Part shown: positions 32,392 to 41,553 of the stretch, piece by piece
How the letters are laid out: every line of letters starts with the position of its first letter
Numbering within the stretch: the first letter of the stretch is position 1
NCBI RefSeq assembly: GCF_036227225.1
Contig: NZ_CP109444.1
Coordinates: 10,831,501-10,895,500 of the forward strand
Direction: 5' to 3'
Length of the DNA stretch: 64,000 bases
DNA from: Streptomyces sp. NBC_01478
GTDB taxonomy: Bacteria > Actinomycetota > Actinomycetes > Streptomycetales > Streptomycetaceae
Program-made: the position numbers and the translations under genes
Notes under the pieces: generated by a model
The model's input: the letters and a program-made list of their open reading frames with translations, nothing else
Database searches by the model: none
Told to the model about the DNA's origin: nothing

Positions 32392-34127
32392 CCGTCCCCG
32401 CCGCCGAAGCCCTGGTCGGCCAACTGGAGTCGTACGGAGTCGAGTTCGTCTTCGGCACCTGCGGCCACACCAACATCGCCCTGCTGGACGCGCTCGGCCC
32501 CAGCTCGATCGAGTTCGTGATCGCCCGCCACGAACAGGCCGCCGCCCACGCCGCCGACGGCTACGCCCGCGCCTCCGGGAAACCCGGCGTCCTGCTCACC
32601 CACGTCGGCCCCGGCATGATGAACGCGGTCACCGGTGTCGCCACCGCCGCCCTCGACTCGATCCCGCTGGTCGTCATCTCCGGCGACATCCCCTCCTACT
32701 ACTACGGCCGCCACCCGCACCAGGAGGTCAACCTCCACGCGGACGCCGACCAGACCGCGATCTACCGCCCGTTCACCAAGCGGGCCTGGCACGTCCACCG
32801 CGTCCACGACCTGGCCCGCACCACGGAACGGGCGTTCTGGACCGCGACCTCAGGGCGGCCGGGCGCCGTACTCGTCAACGTACCGATGGACCTGTGGAGT
32901 CGGCAGGTCGAGGACTACGCGGGGGAGTACCCCCTGCCCCAAAGCTCCGCGCTCCCCGCTCTCGACCGGGCCACCGCCGAACGCATCGCCCAGACGTTGC
33001 TGAGCGCCGAACGCCCTCTGATCTACTTCGGCGGCGGACTGCGTGAACCGGCCGCCCGCCAGGCCTTGTTGAGCCTCGCCGAGCACCTCGACATCCCGCT
33101 CGCGCACTCCCTGATGGGCAAGGGTGCCCTGCCCGACAGCCATCCACTGCTGCTCGGCATGCCCGGCTTCTGGGGTCTGGAGACGACACACGCGTACACC
33201 AAGGGCGCCGATGTGGTCCTCGCCCTGGCGACACGGTTCGCGGAGACCGACGCCAGCTCCTGGGATCCGACGTACACATGGAACTTCCCGCCCAGCCGGC
33301 TCGTCCAGATCGACATCGACCCCGCCGAGATCGGGCGCAACTACCCCGTCGAGATCGGTGCCGTCGCCGACGTGGGTGACGCGGTACGGGCCATCGGGGC
33401 CGCCGTACAGGCTGCCAGGCCGGAGCCCTTGCGGCGGGAGGGCCTGCGGGCGACCATCGCCACCGCCCGCCGGACCGTCTTCGACACCGCACGCGAGGAC
33501 GGACGCAGCGACGACTTCCCGCTGCGTCCGCAGCGCATTCTCGCCGACCTGCGCGACGCGCTGCCCGACGACGCGGTGCTCGTCACCGACGTCGGCTGGA
33601 ACAAGAACGGTGTCGCCCAGTGCTACGAACTCCCCGCAGACGGGCGGTTCATCACCCCGGGCGGGGCCTCGACCATGGGCTTCGGACCGGCCGCCGCGGT
33701 CGGGGTGCAGATCGCCCAGCCGGACCGCGTGGTGGTCGCACTGATCGGCGACGGCGGCATGAGCGCGCAGTTGCCCGCGCTGCCGATGGCCGTCGAACAG
33801 GGGATGCCGGTCGTCTTCGTGGTGATGAACAACCGGGCCCACGGCACCATCGCCGACCTTCAGTCCGCGTCGTTCGGACGGTCCTACGGCTGCGAGTTCA
33901 CGGATGCCGAAGGGCAGCCGTACAGCCCGGACTTCGCGGCGCTCGGCCGCTCCTGCGGCGCCGACGGATACACCGTCGCCACCCCCGCCGATCTCGCCAA
34001 GGCACTCGCCGACGCGATCGCGCGGCGTCGGCCCGCCGTCATCGACGTACCGATGGTCAACGAACCCGTGCCGACGCCGGGTCACTGGAACATCAAGGAC
34101 ATCTACCGCGGGTCCTTCACCGACTGA
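32388..34127 (+). CDS. Thiamine diphosphate-dependent enzyme (acetolactate synthase / 2-oxo acid decarboxylase family)
   Basis: A 579-aa ThDP enzyme with the three-domain architecture of the POX family. The cofactor-activating Glu is in IARHEQAAAHAADGYARASG near residue 50, the conserved LTHVGPGMMN lies near 72, a Rossmann-like middle domain occupies 195-330, and the Mg-ThDP motif IGDGGMSAQLPALPMAVEQG ends with NN (430-470). It is coupled to the aldehyde dehydrogenase by an ATGA overlap, which favours a non-oxidative decarboxylase of a 2-oxo acid over a biosynthetic acetolactate synthase. No regulatory subunit is adjacent. Substrate inferred only. Confidence 0.85.
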   Translation: MTVPAAEALVGQLESYGVEFVFGTCGHTNIALLDALGPSSIEFVIARHEQAAAHAADGYARASGKPGVLLTHVGPGMMNAVTGVATAALDSIPLVVISGDIPSYYYGRHPHQEVNLHADADQTAIYRPFTKRAWHVHRVHDLARTTERAFWTATSGRPGAVLVNVPMDLWSRQVEDYAGEYPLPQSSALPALDRATAERIAQTLLSAERPLIYFGGGLREPAARQALLSLAEHLDIPLAHSLMGKGALPDSHPLLLGMPGFWGLETTHAYTKGADVVLALATRFAETDASSWDPTYTWNFPPSRLVQIDIDPAEIGRNYPVEIGAVADVGDAVRAIGAAVQAARPEPLRREGLRATIATARRTVFDTAREDGRSDDFPLRPQRILADLRDALPDDAVLVTDVGWNKNGVAQCYELPADGRFITPGGASTMGFGPAAAVGVQIAQPDRVVVALIGDGGMSAQLPALPMAVEQGMPVVFVVMNNRAHGTIADLQSASFGRSYGCEFTDAEGQPYSPDFAALGRSCGADGYTVATPADLAKALADAIARRRPAVIDVPMVNEPVPTPGHWNIKDIYRGSFTD

Positions 34128-34158
34128 ACTGCCCTTCTCCCAGGACGAGGTGACCTTC

Positions 34159-35322
34159 ATGAGCCCCATCCCACGACCACTCGCCACGACCCGCGCCACC
34201 TTCTGCACCGCGGTCGTACTGACCGTGGCCCTCGCCGCGTGCAGCGCACCCGGCGACTCCAGCAGCGACAGCAAGGCCTCCTCGGGCCCCATCAAGATCG
34301 CAGTCGTCGACGCGCAGAGCGGGCAGCTCAGTTCGCTCGGCGACTGGGAGTACAAGGGGGCCAAGCTCGCCGTCGACGAGTGGAACAAGAAGGGCGGCAT
34401 CGACGGCCGCAAGATCCAGTTGAAGCTCTTCGACGACCAGGGCGACCCGACGGTCGGCACCAACATCGCCCGCAAGCTGGCCAGTGAGAAGTACGTCGCC
34501 ATGCTCGGTACGGCGGAGAGCGCGGTGACCATCGCCATGGCGCCGGTGCTCCAGCAGGCGAAGATCCCCAACATCACCTCCGGACAGTCCGACAAGCTGG
34601 TCGCGCTGAAGAGTCCCTACCTCTTCCTCAACGGGCCGACCAGCACCACCTACGACTCGACGCTCGCCCAGTACCTGATCAAGGACAAGGGCTACAAGAA
34701 GATCGCGATGATCACGAACAACGGCTCCTTCGGGACGGGCGAGCACGACGCCTTCCTCAAGGCCGCCAAGGGGCTCGGCGTTTCGCCGTCGACGGATCAG
34801 GTGGTCACCACCGACCAGAAGGACTTCAGCGCCGCGCTCACGAAGATCCGCTCCAAGAAGCCCCAGGTCGTCTTCATCGGCTCGGAGGAGGTCGAGGCCG
34901 GCCTGATCGTCAAACAGGCCCGGGACCTCGGCATCACGGCACCCTTCGCGGGCGCAGCACCGCAGGGCACCCCCGTCTTCATCGACACCGCGGGCAACGC
35001 CGCCGTCGAGGGCACCATCGTCAGCTCGCCCTATCTGAGCAACGAAACGAGCGACGCCTCGAAGAAGTTCGCCGCCGCCTACAAGGCCGCGTACGGCAAG
35101 GACGCCGAACTGCACGGAGCCAAGGCGTACGACGGAGCGAGCATCCTGCTGACCGCCCTCAAGACCAGCAAGGCCGCCACCGGCCGGGCACTCGCCGACG
35201 CCATCCGCTCCACCGCGTACAAGGGCCTGCTCGGCGACTTCGCCTACGACGCCACCGGGGTCGGCATCACCCAGACCACCATCGGTGTCATCAGCGACGG
35301 CAAACTCGTCGCACAGCAGTAG
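34159..35322 (+). CDS. Branched-chain-amino-acid-type ABC transporter substrate-binding lipoprotein
   Basis: A 387-aa LivJ/LivK-type receptor. The signal ends in the lipobox LAAC (LTVALAACSAPG near residue 25) and is followed by a Ser/Asp linker. The mature fold starts IKIAVVDAQSGQLSSLGDW and AVDEWNKKGGIDGRKIQLKL, the Peripla_BP_6 opening. ATG 34159 is chosen after ACGAGG. It is the first of four transport genes; the family imports amino acids, amides or aromatic and aliphatic acids, and the enzyme neighbours suggest an organic acid. Confidence 0.9.
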   Translation: MSPIPRPLATTRATFCTAVVLTVALAACSAPGDSSSDSKASSGPIKIAVVDAQSGQLSSLGDWEYKGAKLAVDEWNKKGGIDGRKIQLKLFDDQGDPTVGTNIARKLASEKYVAMLGTAESAVTIAMAPVLQQAKIPNITSGQSDKLVALKSPYLFLNGPTSTTYDSTLAQYLIKDKGYKKIAMITNNGSFGTGEHDAFLKAAKGLGVSPSTDQVVTTDQKDFSAALTKIRSKKPQVVFIGSEEVEAGLIVKQARDLGITAPFAGAAPQGTPVFIDTAGNAAVEGTIVSSPYLSNETSDASKKFAAAYKAAYGKDAELHGAKAYDGASILLTALKTSKAATGRALADAIRSTAYKGLLGDFAYDATGVGITQTTIGVISDGKLVAQQ

Positions 35323-35359
35323 TCATCCGGCATCCGGCAACGGGCAACGGGAGCACGCC

Positions 35360-36229
35360 GTGCAAGAGACACTGCAGACACTCGTCGGGGGCTTGAGCCT
35401 GGGGGCGGTCTACGCCCTGGTCGCCATGGGGTTCTCCCTCGTCTACCGCACCATGGGCCTGGTCAACTTCGCGCACGCCGACATCGCCATGATCGGCGCC
35501 TACGCGGCCTCCACCTTCTATCTGACGTCCAAACTGCCCTTCGTCGTCGCCATGGTCGTGGCGATCGTCGTCACCGGCGCCATCGGTCTGGTCATCGAGC
35601 GGGTCCTGCGCCCGCTGGAGAACAAGGACTTCGACCTGATGCTCATCGGCACCATCGGCTTCGGTATCGTCCTCCAGGCCGTCGCGATCCTCATCTGGGG
35701 CACCACCGGACGGGCGGTCCCCTCGCCCGTCCGGGCCGCCCCGCTCGACCTGTTCGGGATCCGGGTACGCACGTACGACCTCCTCGTCATGGGCGTCGCC
35801 GCACTCGCCGTGATCGGCCTCGCCTGGTTCCTGGCCCGCACCAAGCGCGGCGCGGCCATGCAGGCCGTCGCCATGGACCACGAGGCGGCCACCGCCGTCG
35901 GCATCGACGTCGGCCGCAGCAACGCCCTCGCCTTCTCCGTCGGCGCGGGCCTCGCCGCCCTGGCCGGCGGCCTCGTCGGCCCGATGCTGTACGTCGACGC
36001 CTCACTCGGCGGCGCCCTCGGCATCAAGGGGTTCGCCGCCGCGATGCTGGGCGGCTTCGGCTCCATCCCCGGAGCCGTCGTCGGCGGCCTCGCGATCGGC
36101 GTCCTCGACTCCTACGCGGCGGGCCACTTCCAGGGCTACTCGGTGCTCGTGACCTTCCTGGTCTTCACCGTCGCCATCATGATCCGCCCGACGGGCGTCT
36201 TCGGGGAGAGGACGGTGAGCCGCGCGTGA
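35360..36229 (+). CDS. ABC transporter permease, LivH type
   Basis: A 289-aa inner-membrane permease, starting at GTG 35360 behind GGGAG. LVGGLSLGAVYALVAMGFSL is the diagnostic N-terminal helix, followed by GLVNFAHADIAMIGAYAAS. LGGFGSIPGAVVGGLAIGVL near 230 is the coupling region of this family. Eight or so helices are visible. It overlaps the next gene's start by four bases. Confidence 0.93.
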   Translation: MQETLQTLVGGLSLGAVYALVAMGFSLVYRTMGLVNFAHADIAMIGAYAASTFYLTSKLPFVVAMVVAIVVTGAIGLVIERVLRPLENKDFDLMLIGTIGFGIVLQAVAILIWGTTGRAVPSPVRAAPLDLFGIRVRTYDLLVMGVAALAVIGLAWFLARTKRGAAMQAVAMDHEAATAVGIDVGRSNALAFSVGAGLAALAGGLVGPMLYVDASLGGALGIKGFAAAMLGGFGSIPGAVVGGLAIGVLDSYAAGHFQGYSVLVTFLVFTVAIMIRPTGVFGERTVSRA

Positions 36230-38097
36230 AGTTCCGTATCGGTTCGCTCGGCGCGCTGGCCGTGGCCCTCTGGCTGCTGCCGTACGGCCTCGGCAGCTAC
36301 TCCATCCATGTGGTCAACATCGCCGTCATCTATGCCCTGTTGGCCATCGGCATGGGTCTCGCGATGGGCGTCTCCGGGCAGATCAACCTCGCCCAGGTCG
36401 CCTTCTTCGGCGTCGGCGCGTACACCCTCGCGATCCTCACCACCCACTCCGGATACGGATTCTGGGCGGCGGCCGTACTCGCCCTGCTCGCGACGGTGAC
36501 GACGGGCCTGCTCGTCGGCATCCCCGCCCTGCGCATGCAGTCCCACTACCTGGGCATCGTCACCCTCGGTCTGGCACTCGGCTTCATCAACTGGATCACC
36601 AACGCCTCGATCTCCGGAGGCGCCGACGGCATCTCCGGCATCCCCCTGCCGACGCTCCCGGGCATCGACCTCTCCAGCGAATACCTCTACTACTACCTGG
36701 AGTTGGTGGTCTGCGCCCTCGGCCTCGGCTTCGGCCTGTTCGTCGTCCGTACCTCCCTGGGCCGACGCCTGCGCGCGATGCGCGACGACTCCCTGGCGGC
36801 CGGCGCGACGGGCGCCGAGATCCCGCTCCTGCGCATGACCGCCTTCGTCCTCGCCGGCCTGTACGGGGGTCTGGCCGGCGTCCTGTACGCGGGCCTCATC
36901 CGCTACGTCGCTCCCGAGACCTTCTCCATCGCCAGCATGTTCATCCTGCTCGCCATGGTCGTCATCGGCGGCCGGCGCTCCCTGGTCGGCTGCGTCGTCG
37001 GCGCGGTCGGACTGACCCTCATCCGCGAGTGGCTGTCCGACTTCTCGACGTACGCACAGTTGGGCTACGGGGTGGTGGTCGTCCTGATGGTCGTGTTCGC
37101 GCCCACCGGGCTCGCCGGAATCCCCTCCCGGGCAAGGGAGTTCGTCCGCCGCAGGAGCGGTCACGCCGCCGACCGGGCGGAGTTGCGTGCGTTCCAGCCG
37201 TACGAGGTGGTCGCCACGCCCGCTGCTTCGGCTGACCCCCTGCTCGAAATCCGGTCCGTCACCAAGGACTTCCGTGGCCTGCGCGCCCTGGACGACGTCT
37301 CCCTCACGGTCGCCGCCGGCGAGATCCGCGGCATCGTGGGCCCGAACGGCTCGGGCAAGACCACCCTGTTCAACGTGATCAGCGGCTTCTACAGGGCGAG
37401 TTCGGGGAAGGTGCGGTTCGGCGGCCGTGACACGACGTCCATCCGCCCGTACGCCCTTTCCCTCCTGGGCCTGGCCCGTACGTTCCAGAACCTGCGCCTG
37501 TTCCGGCAGTTGACGGTCCGTGAGAACATCCTGGTCGCCCTCGACCGCACCCGCACGTACACGGTCTGGCAGTACGCGCTGTGGCAGCCCGGCGTGATAC
37601 GCCGCGAGCGACAACTGCGCCGCCAGGCCCAGGAACTCCTGGAACGCTTCGGACTCACCGACTTCGCGGAAGCCGCGCCCGGCTCACTCCCGTACGGCAT
37701 CCAGCGCCGTATCGAGATCGCCCGGGCCATGGCCGCCCGACCCCGGCTGCTGCTGCTCGACGAACCGGCGGCCGGGCTGAACGGGGAAGAGGTGCAGCAA
37801 CTCGCCGCCATCGTGCGTTCCATCCGCGACAGCGGCACCACGGTCGTCCTGATCGAGCACAACATGGGTCTGGTCATGTCGCTGTGCGAGCGCGTCACGG
37901 TGCTCTCCAGCGGCGGAATCATCGCGGAGGGCACACCGGCCGAAGTGGTCGCGGCACCCGAGGTGATCGAGGCGTATCTGGGTGACTCCGTGATGGCGGA
38001 CGTTCCACTCCCGGACCCGGACGCTGCTCAGGACTCCGGCTCGGATCCAGCCCCTGCCCCGACGTCGGCCCCCGCTTCGAAGGAGGCAACCCGGTGA
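36226..38097 (+). CDS. Fused LivM permease and LivG ATPase
   Basis: A 623-aa two-domain protein. Residues 1-310 are the LivM permease ([20 protein letters not shown]; [20 protein letters not shown] coupling region as [17 protein letters not shown]). Residues 335-590 are an ATPase with Walker [21 protein letters not shown]-loop in [11 protein letters not shown], signature-like [20 protein letters not shown] and Walker [16 protein letters not shown]. The C-terminal 30 residues are Pro/Ala/Asp-rich. Fusion fixes permease:ATPase stoichiometry. Start GTG 36226 overlaps the LivH stop; its end overlaps the LivF start. Confidence 0.93.
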   Translation: MKFRIGSLGALAVALWLLPYGLGSYSIHVVNIAVIYALLAIGMGLAMGVSGQINLAQVAFFGVGAYTLAILTTHSGYGFWAAAVLALLATVTTGLLVGIPALRMQSHYLGIVTLGLALGFINWITNASISGGADGISGIPLPTLPGIDLSSEYLYYYLELVVCALGLGFGLFVVRTSLGRRLRAMRDDSLAAGATGAEIPLLRMTAFVLAGLYGGLAGVLYAGLIRYVAPETFSIASMFILLAMVVIGGRRSLVGCVVGAVGLTLIREWLSDFSTYAQLGYGVVVVLMVVFAPTGLAGIPSRAREFVRRRSGHAADRAELRAFQPYEVVATPAASADPLLEIRSVTKDFRGLRALDDVSLTVAAGEIRGIVGPNGSGKTTLFNVISGFYRASSGKVRFGGRDTTSIRPYALSLLGLARTFQNLRLFRQLTVRENILVALDRTRTYTVWQYALWQPGVIRRERQLRRQAQELLERFGLTDFAEAAPGSLPYGIQRRIEIARAMAARPRLLLLDEPAAGLNGEEVQQLAAIVRSIRDSGTTVVLIEHNMGLVMSLCERVTVLSSGGIIAEGTPAEVVAAPEVIEAYLGDSVMADVPLPDPDAAQDSGSDPAPAPTSAPASKEATR

Positions 38098-38837
38098 GCA
38101 CGATCCCCGCTTCCCGCACCGAAACCGCCGCCAGACTCACCGTCGAGAACCTCTCCGTGCACTACGGCGGCGTGTGCGCGGTCCGCTCGATCGGCTTCAG
38201 CGTCGAGCCGGGTGCCTCGGTCGGCATCATCGGCGCCAACGGGGCGGGCAAGACCTCCACCCTCAAGGCGCTGATGGGCCTGGTCCCGCGCAGCGGCGGA
38301 CGCGTCACGCTCGGCGAACGCGACCTGACCCGGGTCAGGGCCCGCGACATGGTGCGGCACGGCATCGGCTACGTACCGGAGGGCCGGCACGTCTTCCCCG
38401 GCCTGACCGTGGAGAAGAACCTGCTCCTCGGCGCCTACGCGCGGCGCTGGGACGACGAGACCCGCGCCACACTCGACGAGGTGCACGAACTCTTTCCGGT
38501 ACTGCGGGAGATGAGCGGACGACTGGCCGGCGCCCTCTCCGGAGGACAGCAGCAGATGCTCGCGATCGGCCGCGCCCTGATGGCCGGACCGCGCCTTCTC
38601 CTCCTCGACGAACCGTCGATGGGCCTGTCACCCAAACTCGTCGGCTTCATCCTCGACACCCTGCGACGGCTGCGGGAGGAAGGCCTGAGCCTGCTCCTGG
38701 TCGAGCAGAACGCCAAGCTGACCTTCGGCGCGACCAGTCACTGCCTCGTCATGGAGAACGGGACCGTCGCCATGACGGGAAGCTCCGAGGAACTCAGCCG
38801 CGACACCCGCGTCCGCCAGATCTACCTGGGACTGTGA
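38094..38837 (+). CDS. ABC transporter ATPase, LivF type
   Basis: A 247-aa cytoplasmic ATPase. Walker A is GANGAGKTSTLKALMG near residue 42, signature LSGGQQQMLAIGRALM near 142, Walker B LLLLDEPSMGLSPKLV near 165. It would pair with the LivG half of the preceding protein as a heterodimer. Start GTG 38094 overlaps the previous stop. Confidence 0.95.
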   Translation: MSTIPASRTETAARLTVENLSVHYGGVCAVRSIGFSVEPGASVGIIGANGAGKTSTLKALMGLVPRSGGRVTLGERDLTRVRARDMVRHGIGYVPEGRHVFPGLTVEKNLLLGAYARRWDDETRATLDEVHELFPVLREMSGRLAGALSGGQQQMLAIGRALMAGPRLLLLDEPSMGLSPKLVGFILDTLRRLREEGLSLLLVEQNAKLTFGATSHCLVMENGTVAMTGSSEELSRDTRVRQIYLGL

Positions 38838-38840
38838 ACG

Positions 38841-39728
38841 GTGCGCGCGGCGATGACCCAGGACTCGTATCTCGTCGGCCTGATCGGCTCCGGCATAGGC
38901 ACCTCGTTCAGCCCCATGCTCCACGAACGGGAGGCGGACCGGCACGGCCTGCGCTACCTCTACCGGCTGATCGATCTCGACCGCATCGGCGCCGGGCCCG
39001 ACAAGGTCGGTGAACTGGTGGGCGCGGCCAAGGGCATGGGCTACCGCGGCCTCAACATCACCCACCCCTGCAAACAACTCGTCATCGAGTGTCTTGACGA
39101 ACTCACCCCACAGGCCGCGGCGGTCGGCGCGGTCAACACCGTGGTCTTCGAAGGCGAGGGCAGAAGCGCCCGGTCCGTAGGACACAACACCGATGTCACC
39201 GGCTTCGCCGCCTCCTTCGAACGGGAACTCGCGGACGCCCCGCGGAAGCGCGTCGTGCAACTCGGCGCCGGGGGAGCGGGGGCGGCCGTCGCGCACGCCC
39301 TGCTCACTCAGGGCACCGGGCATCTTGCCGTCGTCGACCCGCTGACGGACCGCGCGGTGGTACTCGCTACCTCCCTGAACCGGCGGTTCGGTGACGACCG
39401 GGCGACCGTCTCCGCTCCGGACGATCTCCCAGCCTTGATGGCCCGAGCTGACGGCCTTGTGCACGCCACCCCGACCGGAATGTCCACGCACCCCGGACTT
39501 CCGCTGCCGGCCGACCTGCTGCACCCCGACCTGTGGATCGTCGACGTGGTGTACCAGCCGCTCGAGACCGAGCTGCTACGCGTCGCACGGGCCCGTGGCT
39601 GCACCGCACTCAACGGTGTCGGCATGGTCGTCTTTCAGGCCGCCGATGCCTTCCAGCTCTTCACCGGACGAGAACCGGACCGCTCGCGGATGCTTGCCCA
39701 TGCCGCCGAACTGGCCGATTCGGAATGA
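38841..39728 (+). CDS. Shikimate/quinate dehydrogenase-family protein
   Basis: A 295-aa NAD(P)-dependent dehydrogenase of the AroE fold. The substrate loop IGTSFSPMLHE near 22, catalytic Lys in LNITHPCKQLVIE near 73 and Asp in VGHNTDVTGF near 113 are present. The glycine-rich LGAGGAGAAVAHAL near 140 binds the nucleotide. Its location three bases after LivF suggests a catabolic role (quinate, shikimate or another hydroxy acid) and not the aro pathway. GTG 38841 is assumed; ATG 38853 is possible. Confidence 0.83.
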   Translation: MRAAMTQDSYLVGLIGSGIGTSFSPMLHEREADRHGLRYLYRLIDLDRIGAGPDKVGELVGAAKGMGYRGLNITHPCKQLVIECLDELTPQAAAVGAVNTVVFEGEGRSARSVGHNTDVTGFAASFERELADAPRKRVVQLGAGGAGAAVAHALLTQGTGHLAVVDPLTDRAVVLATSLNRRFGDDRATVSAPDDLPALMARADGLVHATPTGMSTHPGLPLPADLLHPDLWIVDVVYQPLETELLRVARARGCTALNGVGMVVFQAADAFQLFTGREPDRSRMLAHAAELADSE

Positions 39729-39867
39729 GGAACGGCGGCGACCGCCCTCGCCCGCTCCGAGATCCGTGTGGAGAAATACGCCGAACAATTTCCCTACGCA
39801 CTGCGCGGTTGCCCCGCGCGGTCTTGTTCGATGGTTGGAGCCGGCACTCGAAGATCTGCATGTCCTA

Positions 39868-39891
39868 GGGCGTGTTTCAGAAGTGGATCAA
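39868..39891 (+). repeat. Left terminal inverted repeat of the passenger-bearing IS
   Basis: 24 bases beginning GGGCGTGTTTC and ending GGATCAA; the exact reverse complement is at 41527-41550. Confidence 0.9.
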
Positions 39892-39913
39892 GGTCGTGCG
39901 ATGATCACGTCTC

Positions 39914-40801
39914 GTGGCTCGGGGAGATCTGACAGAAACCCAGTGGGTGGTACTGGAGCTGCTGTTGCCGAGGGGCATCAAGTCCGGACGCCCGCCGGTG
40001 CACACCAAGCGGCAGCTGATCAACGGGATACGGTTCCGCACCCGTACCGGCATACCGTGGCGAGACCTACCCGAACGGTACGGGCCGTGGGAGACGGTGT
40101 ACGGGCTGTTCCGCCGCTGAAGGCGCGACGGCACCTGGCACCGCATCCTCGAACAGTTCCAGGCCCGGGCCGATGCTGAGGGCCTGATCACCTGGGACGT
40201 CTCAGTAGACTCCACCGTCGCCCGTGCCCACCAGCACGCGGCCGGCGCTCGCAAAAGGGGGATCTCCAGGTCGAGCCGCCCGGCGGGGTTGCCATCGAGC
40301 CCGACGACCACGGGCTCGGACGCTCACGGGGCGGTCTGACCACCAAGCTGCACCTGGCGGTCGAGCAGGCCCAAAAACCGATGTCGCTGGTGATCACGGC
40401 CGGGCAGCGCGGAGACTCCCCGCAGTTCCAGGTCGTCCTCGGCCGCATCCTCGTGCCCCGGTCCGGGTCCGGCCGGCCTCGCACCCGGCCGGACAAGGTC
40501 CGCGCCGACAAGGCCTACGGCTCCCGTGCGAATCGCGCCTACCTGCGCCGACGAGGGATCCGCTGCACCATTCCGGAGAAGCGCGATCAGATCGCCAACC
40601 GCAAGAAGCGCGGTTCTCGCGGCGGCCGTCCGCCGAAGTTCGACCCGGTCGACCACAAAGAACGCCACGCGGTGGAGTGCGGCATCAATCGCCTCAAAAG
40701 ACACCGCGCGGTCGCCACGAGATACGACAAGCTTGCCGTCCGTTACGAAGCGACCGTACTGGTCGCCGCCATCAACGAGTGGCTGCAGGAATCCGGCGAA
40801 A
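39914..40801 (+). pseudogene. IS5-family transposase with in-frame stop and -1 frameshift signal
   Basis: Frame A starts at GTG 39914: LTETQWVVLELLLP and TRTGIPWRDLPERYGPWETV are the IS5 N-terminal (DUF4096) signature. It meets TGA at 40118-40120 where relatives have Trp (RRWxRDGTW). Past the stop the same frame gives [16 protein letters not shown], with the first catalytic Asp. At AAAAGGGGG (40253-40261) a -1 shift joins to frame B with [19 protein letters not shown] (second Asp) and [20 protein letters not shown] (Glu). The slippery run is the programmed frameshift typical of the IS427 group; the TGA is a genuine lesion. Frame B loses its usual stop and overlaps the passenger gene. Confidence 0.8.
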
Positions 40802-40867
40802 GCCGAGGGCCGGTGGGGGCCCCACAAACCAGTCGAGAAAGCCTTTGCGGGCTGTCACCCTGGCCAG

Positions 40868-41530
40868 ATGTTGCTCAAGCTGACCGGATCCAGCGGCGCG
40901 GGCAAGACCACGCTCGCCTTCGCCCTCGCCGACCGGCTGGACGGGGTCGTGGTGCACGAGTTCGACGAAGTCGGTGTCCCGGACGCTCCGGTCCCTCCCC
41001 ACTGGCGCAATCACATGACCGAGATGTGGGTACGGCGCGCGCTGGAGTACCAGGACCGTGGAATGGACCTGCTGCTGTCCGGGAACTCGCCACTGGGCGA
41101 GGTCCTGGCCGCCCCCTCGGCCCCGTTGCTGAACGGGATCGCTGTCTGCCTGATCGACGTCGCCGACCAGGACCGGCGCGACCGACTCGCCGCACGCGAC
41201 GGCGGCCGATGGGATCAGGCCGCCACCGACGCCTTCTGCGGCTGGGCCGCCTGGCACCGCGCGCACGCCCGCGACCCGCGCTTCCGGCCCGACGTCATCA
41301 TCGACGGGAGCTGGCCGGAGATGGCTTGGCACCGGTGGACCATGTGGACCGGCGAGGACCCGCGATGGCGCACCCACGTGATCGACACCAGCGGCCAGTC
41401 GCTCGCGGCATCCGTGAACCAGGTCGAGCGATGGGTCACCGAACAGCGCGAGGCACATCGGTCAGGGCGACTGGCCCTGGCCCGAGGCTGGACAGACGAG
41501 ACACCCCGCCCAACCGGCCACGACGCTTGA
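40868..41530 (+). CDS. P-loop kinase-like passenger gene inside the IS
   Basis: A 220-aa protein. Residues 1-16 read [16 protein letters not shown], a Walker A motif (GSSGAGKT). [15 protein letters not shown] near 28-42 holds acidic residues, and [21 protein letters not shown] near 98 resembles the lid region of small-molecule kinases of the adenylate/gluconate-kinase type. It is in the +1 frame relative to transposase frame B and ends 20 bases before the IS end, overlapping the right inverted repeat by four bases. No strong ribosome binding site precedes ATG 40868. Substrate unknown; a drug- or metabolite-modifying kinase is possible. Confidence 0.65.
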   Translation: MLLKLTGSSGAGKTTLAFALADRLDGVVVHEFDEVGVPDAPVPPHWRNHMTEMWVRRALEYQDRGMDLLLSGNSPLGEVLAAPSAPLLNGIAVCLIDVADQDRRDRLAARDGGRWDQAATDAFCGWAAWHRAHARDPRFRPDVIIDGSWPEMAWHRWTMWTGEDPRWRTHVIDTSGQSLAASVNQVERWVTEQREAHRSGRLALARGWTDETPRPTGHDA

Positions 41531-41550
41531 TCCACTTCTGAAACACGCCC
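41527..41550 (-). repeat. Right terminal inverted repeat of the passenger-bearing IS
   Basis: Exact reverse complement of 39868-39891. The second IS begins four bases further on. Confidence 0.9.
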
Positions 41551-41553
41551 TAA

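Larger units (their letters stand above)
39868..41550. mobile_element. IS5-family (IS427-like) insertion sequence carrying a passenger kinase gene
   Basis: The element is 1683 bp. Perfect 24-bp terminal inverted repeats begin GGGCGTGTTTCAGAAG at 39868 and end CTTCTGAAACACGCCC at 41550. Both ends are flanked by TA. Inside are a two-frame transposase (39914-40801) and, between the transposase and the right repeat, a complete P-loop kinase ORF not needed for transposition. The transposase has a premature TGA, so this copy is probably immobile without a helper. Confidence 0.85.

Noticed and set aside
32388..34127. Biosynthetic acetolactate synthase (ilvB)
   Set aside because: No regulatory subunit or ilv genes nearby, and tight coupling to an aldehyde dehydrogenase argues for a catabolic decarboxylase.
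38841..39728. Housekeeping shikimate dehydrogenase of aromatic amino acid synthesis
   Set aside because: It ends a transport operon in a catabolic cluster with no other aro genes present.
40381..41541. A 386-codon ORF as one protein
   Set aside because: It is transposase frame B running on through the out-of-frame kinase gene; family resemblance ends near 40801.
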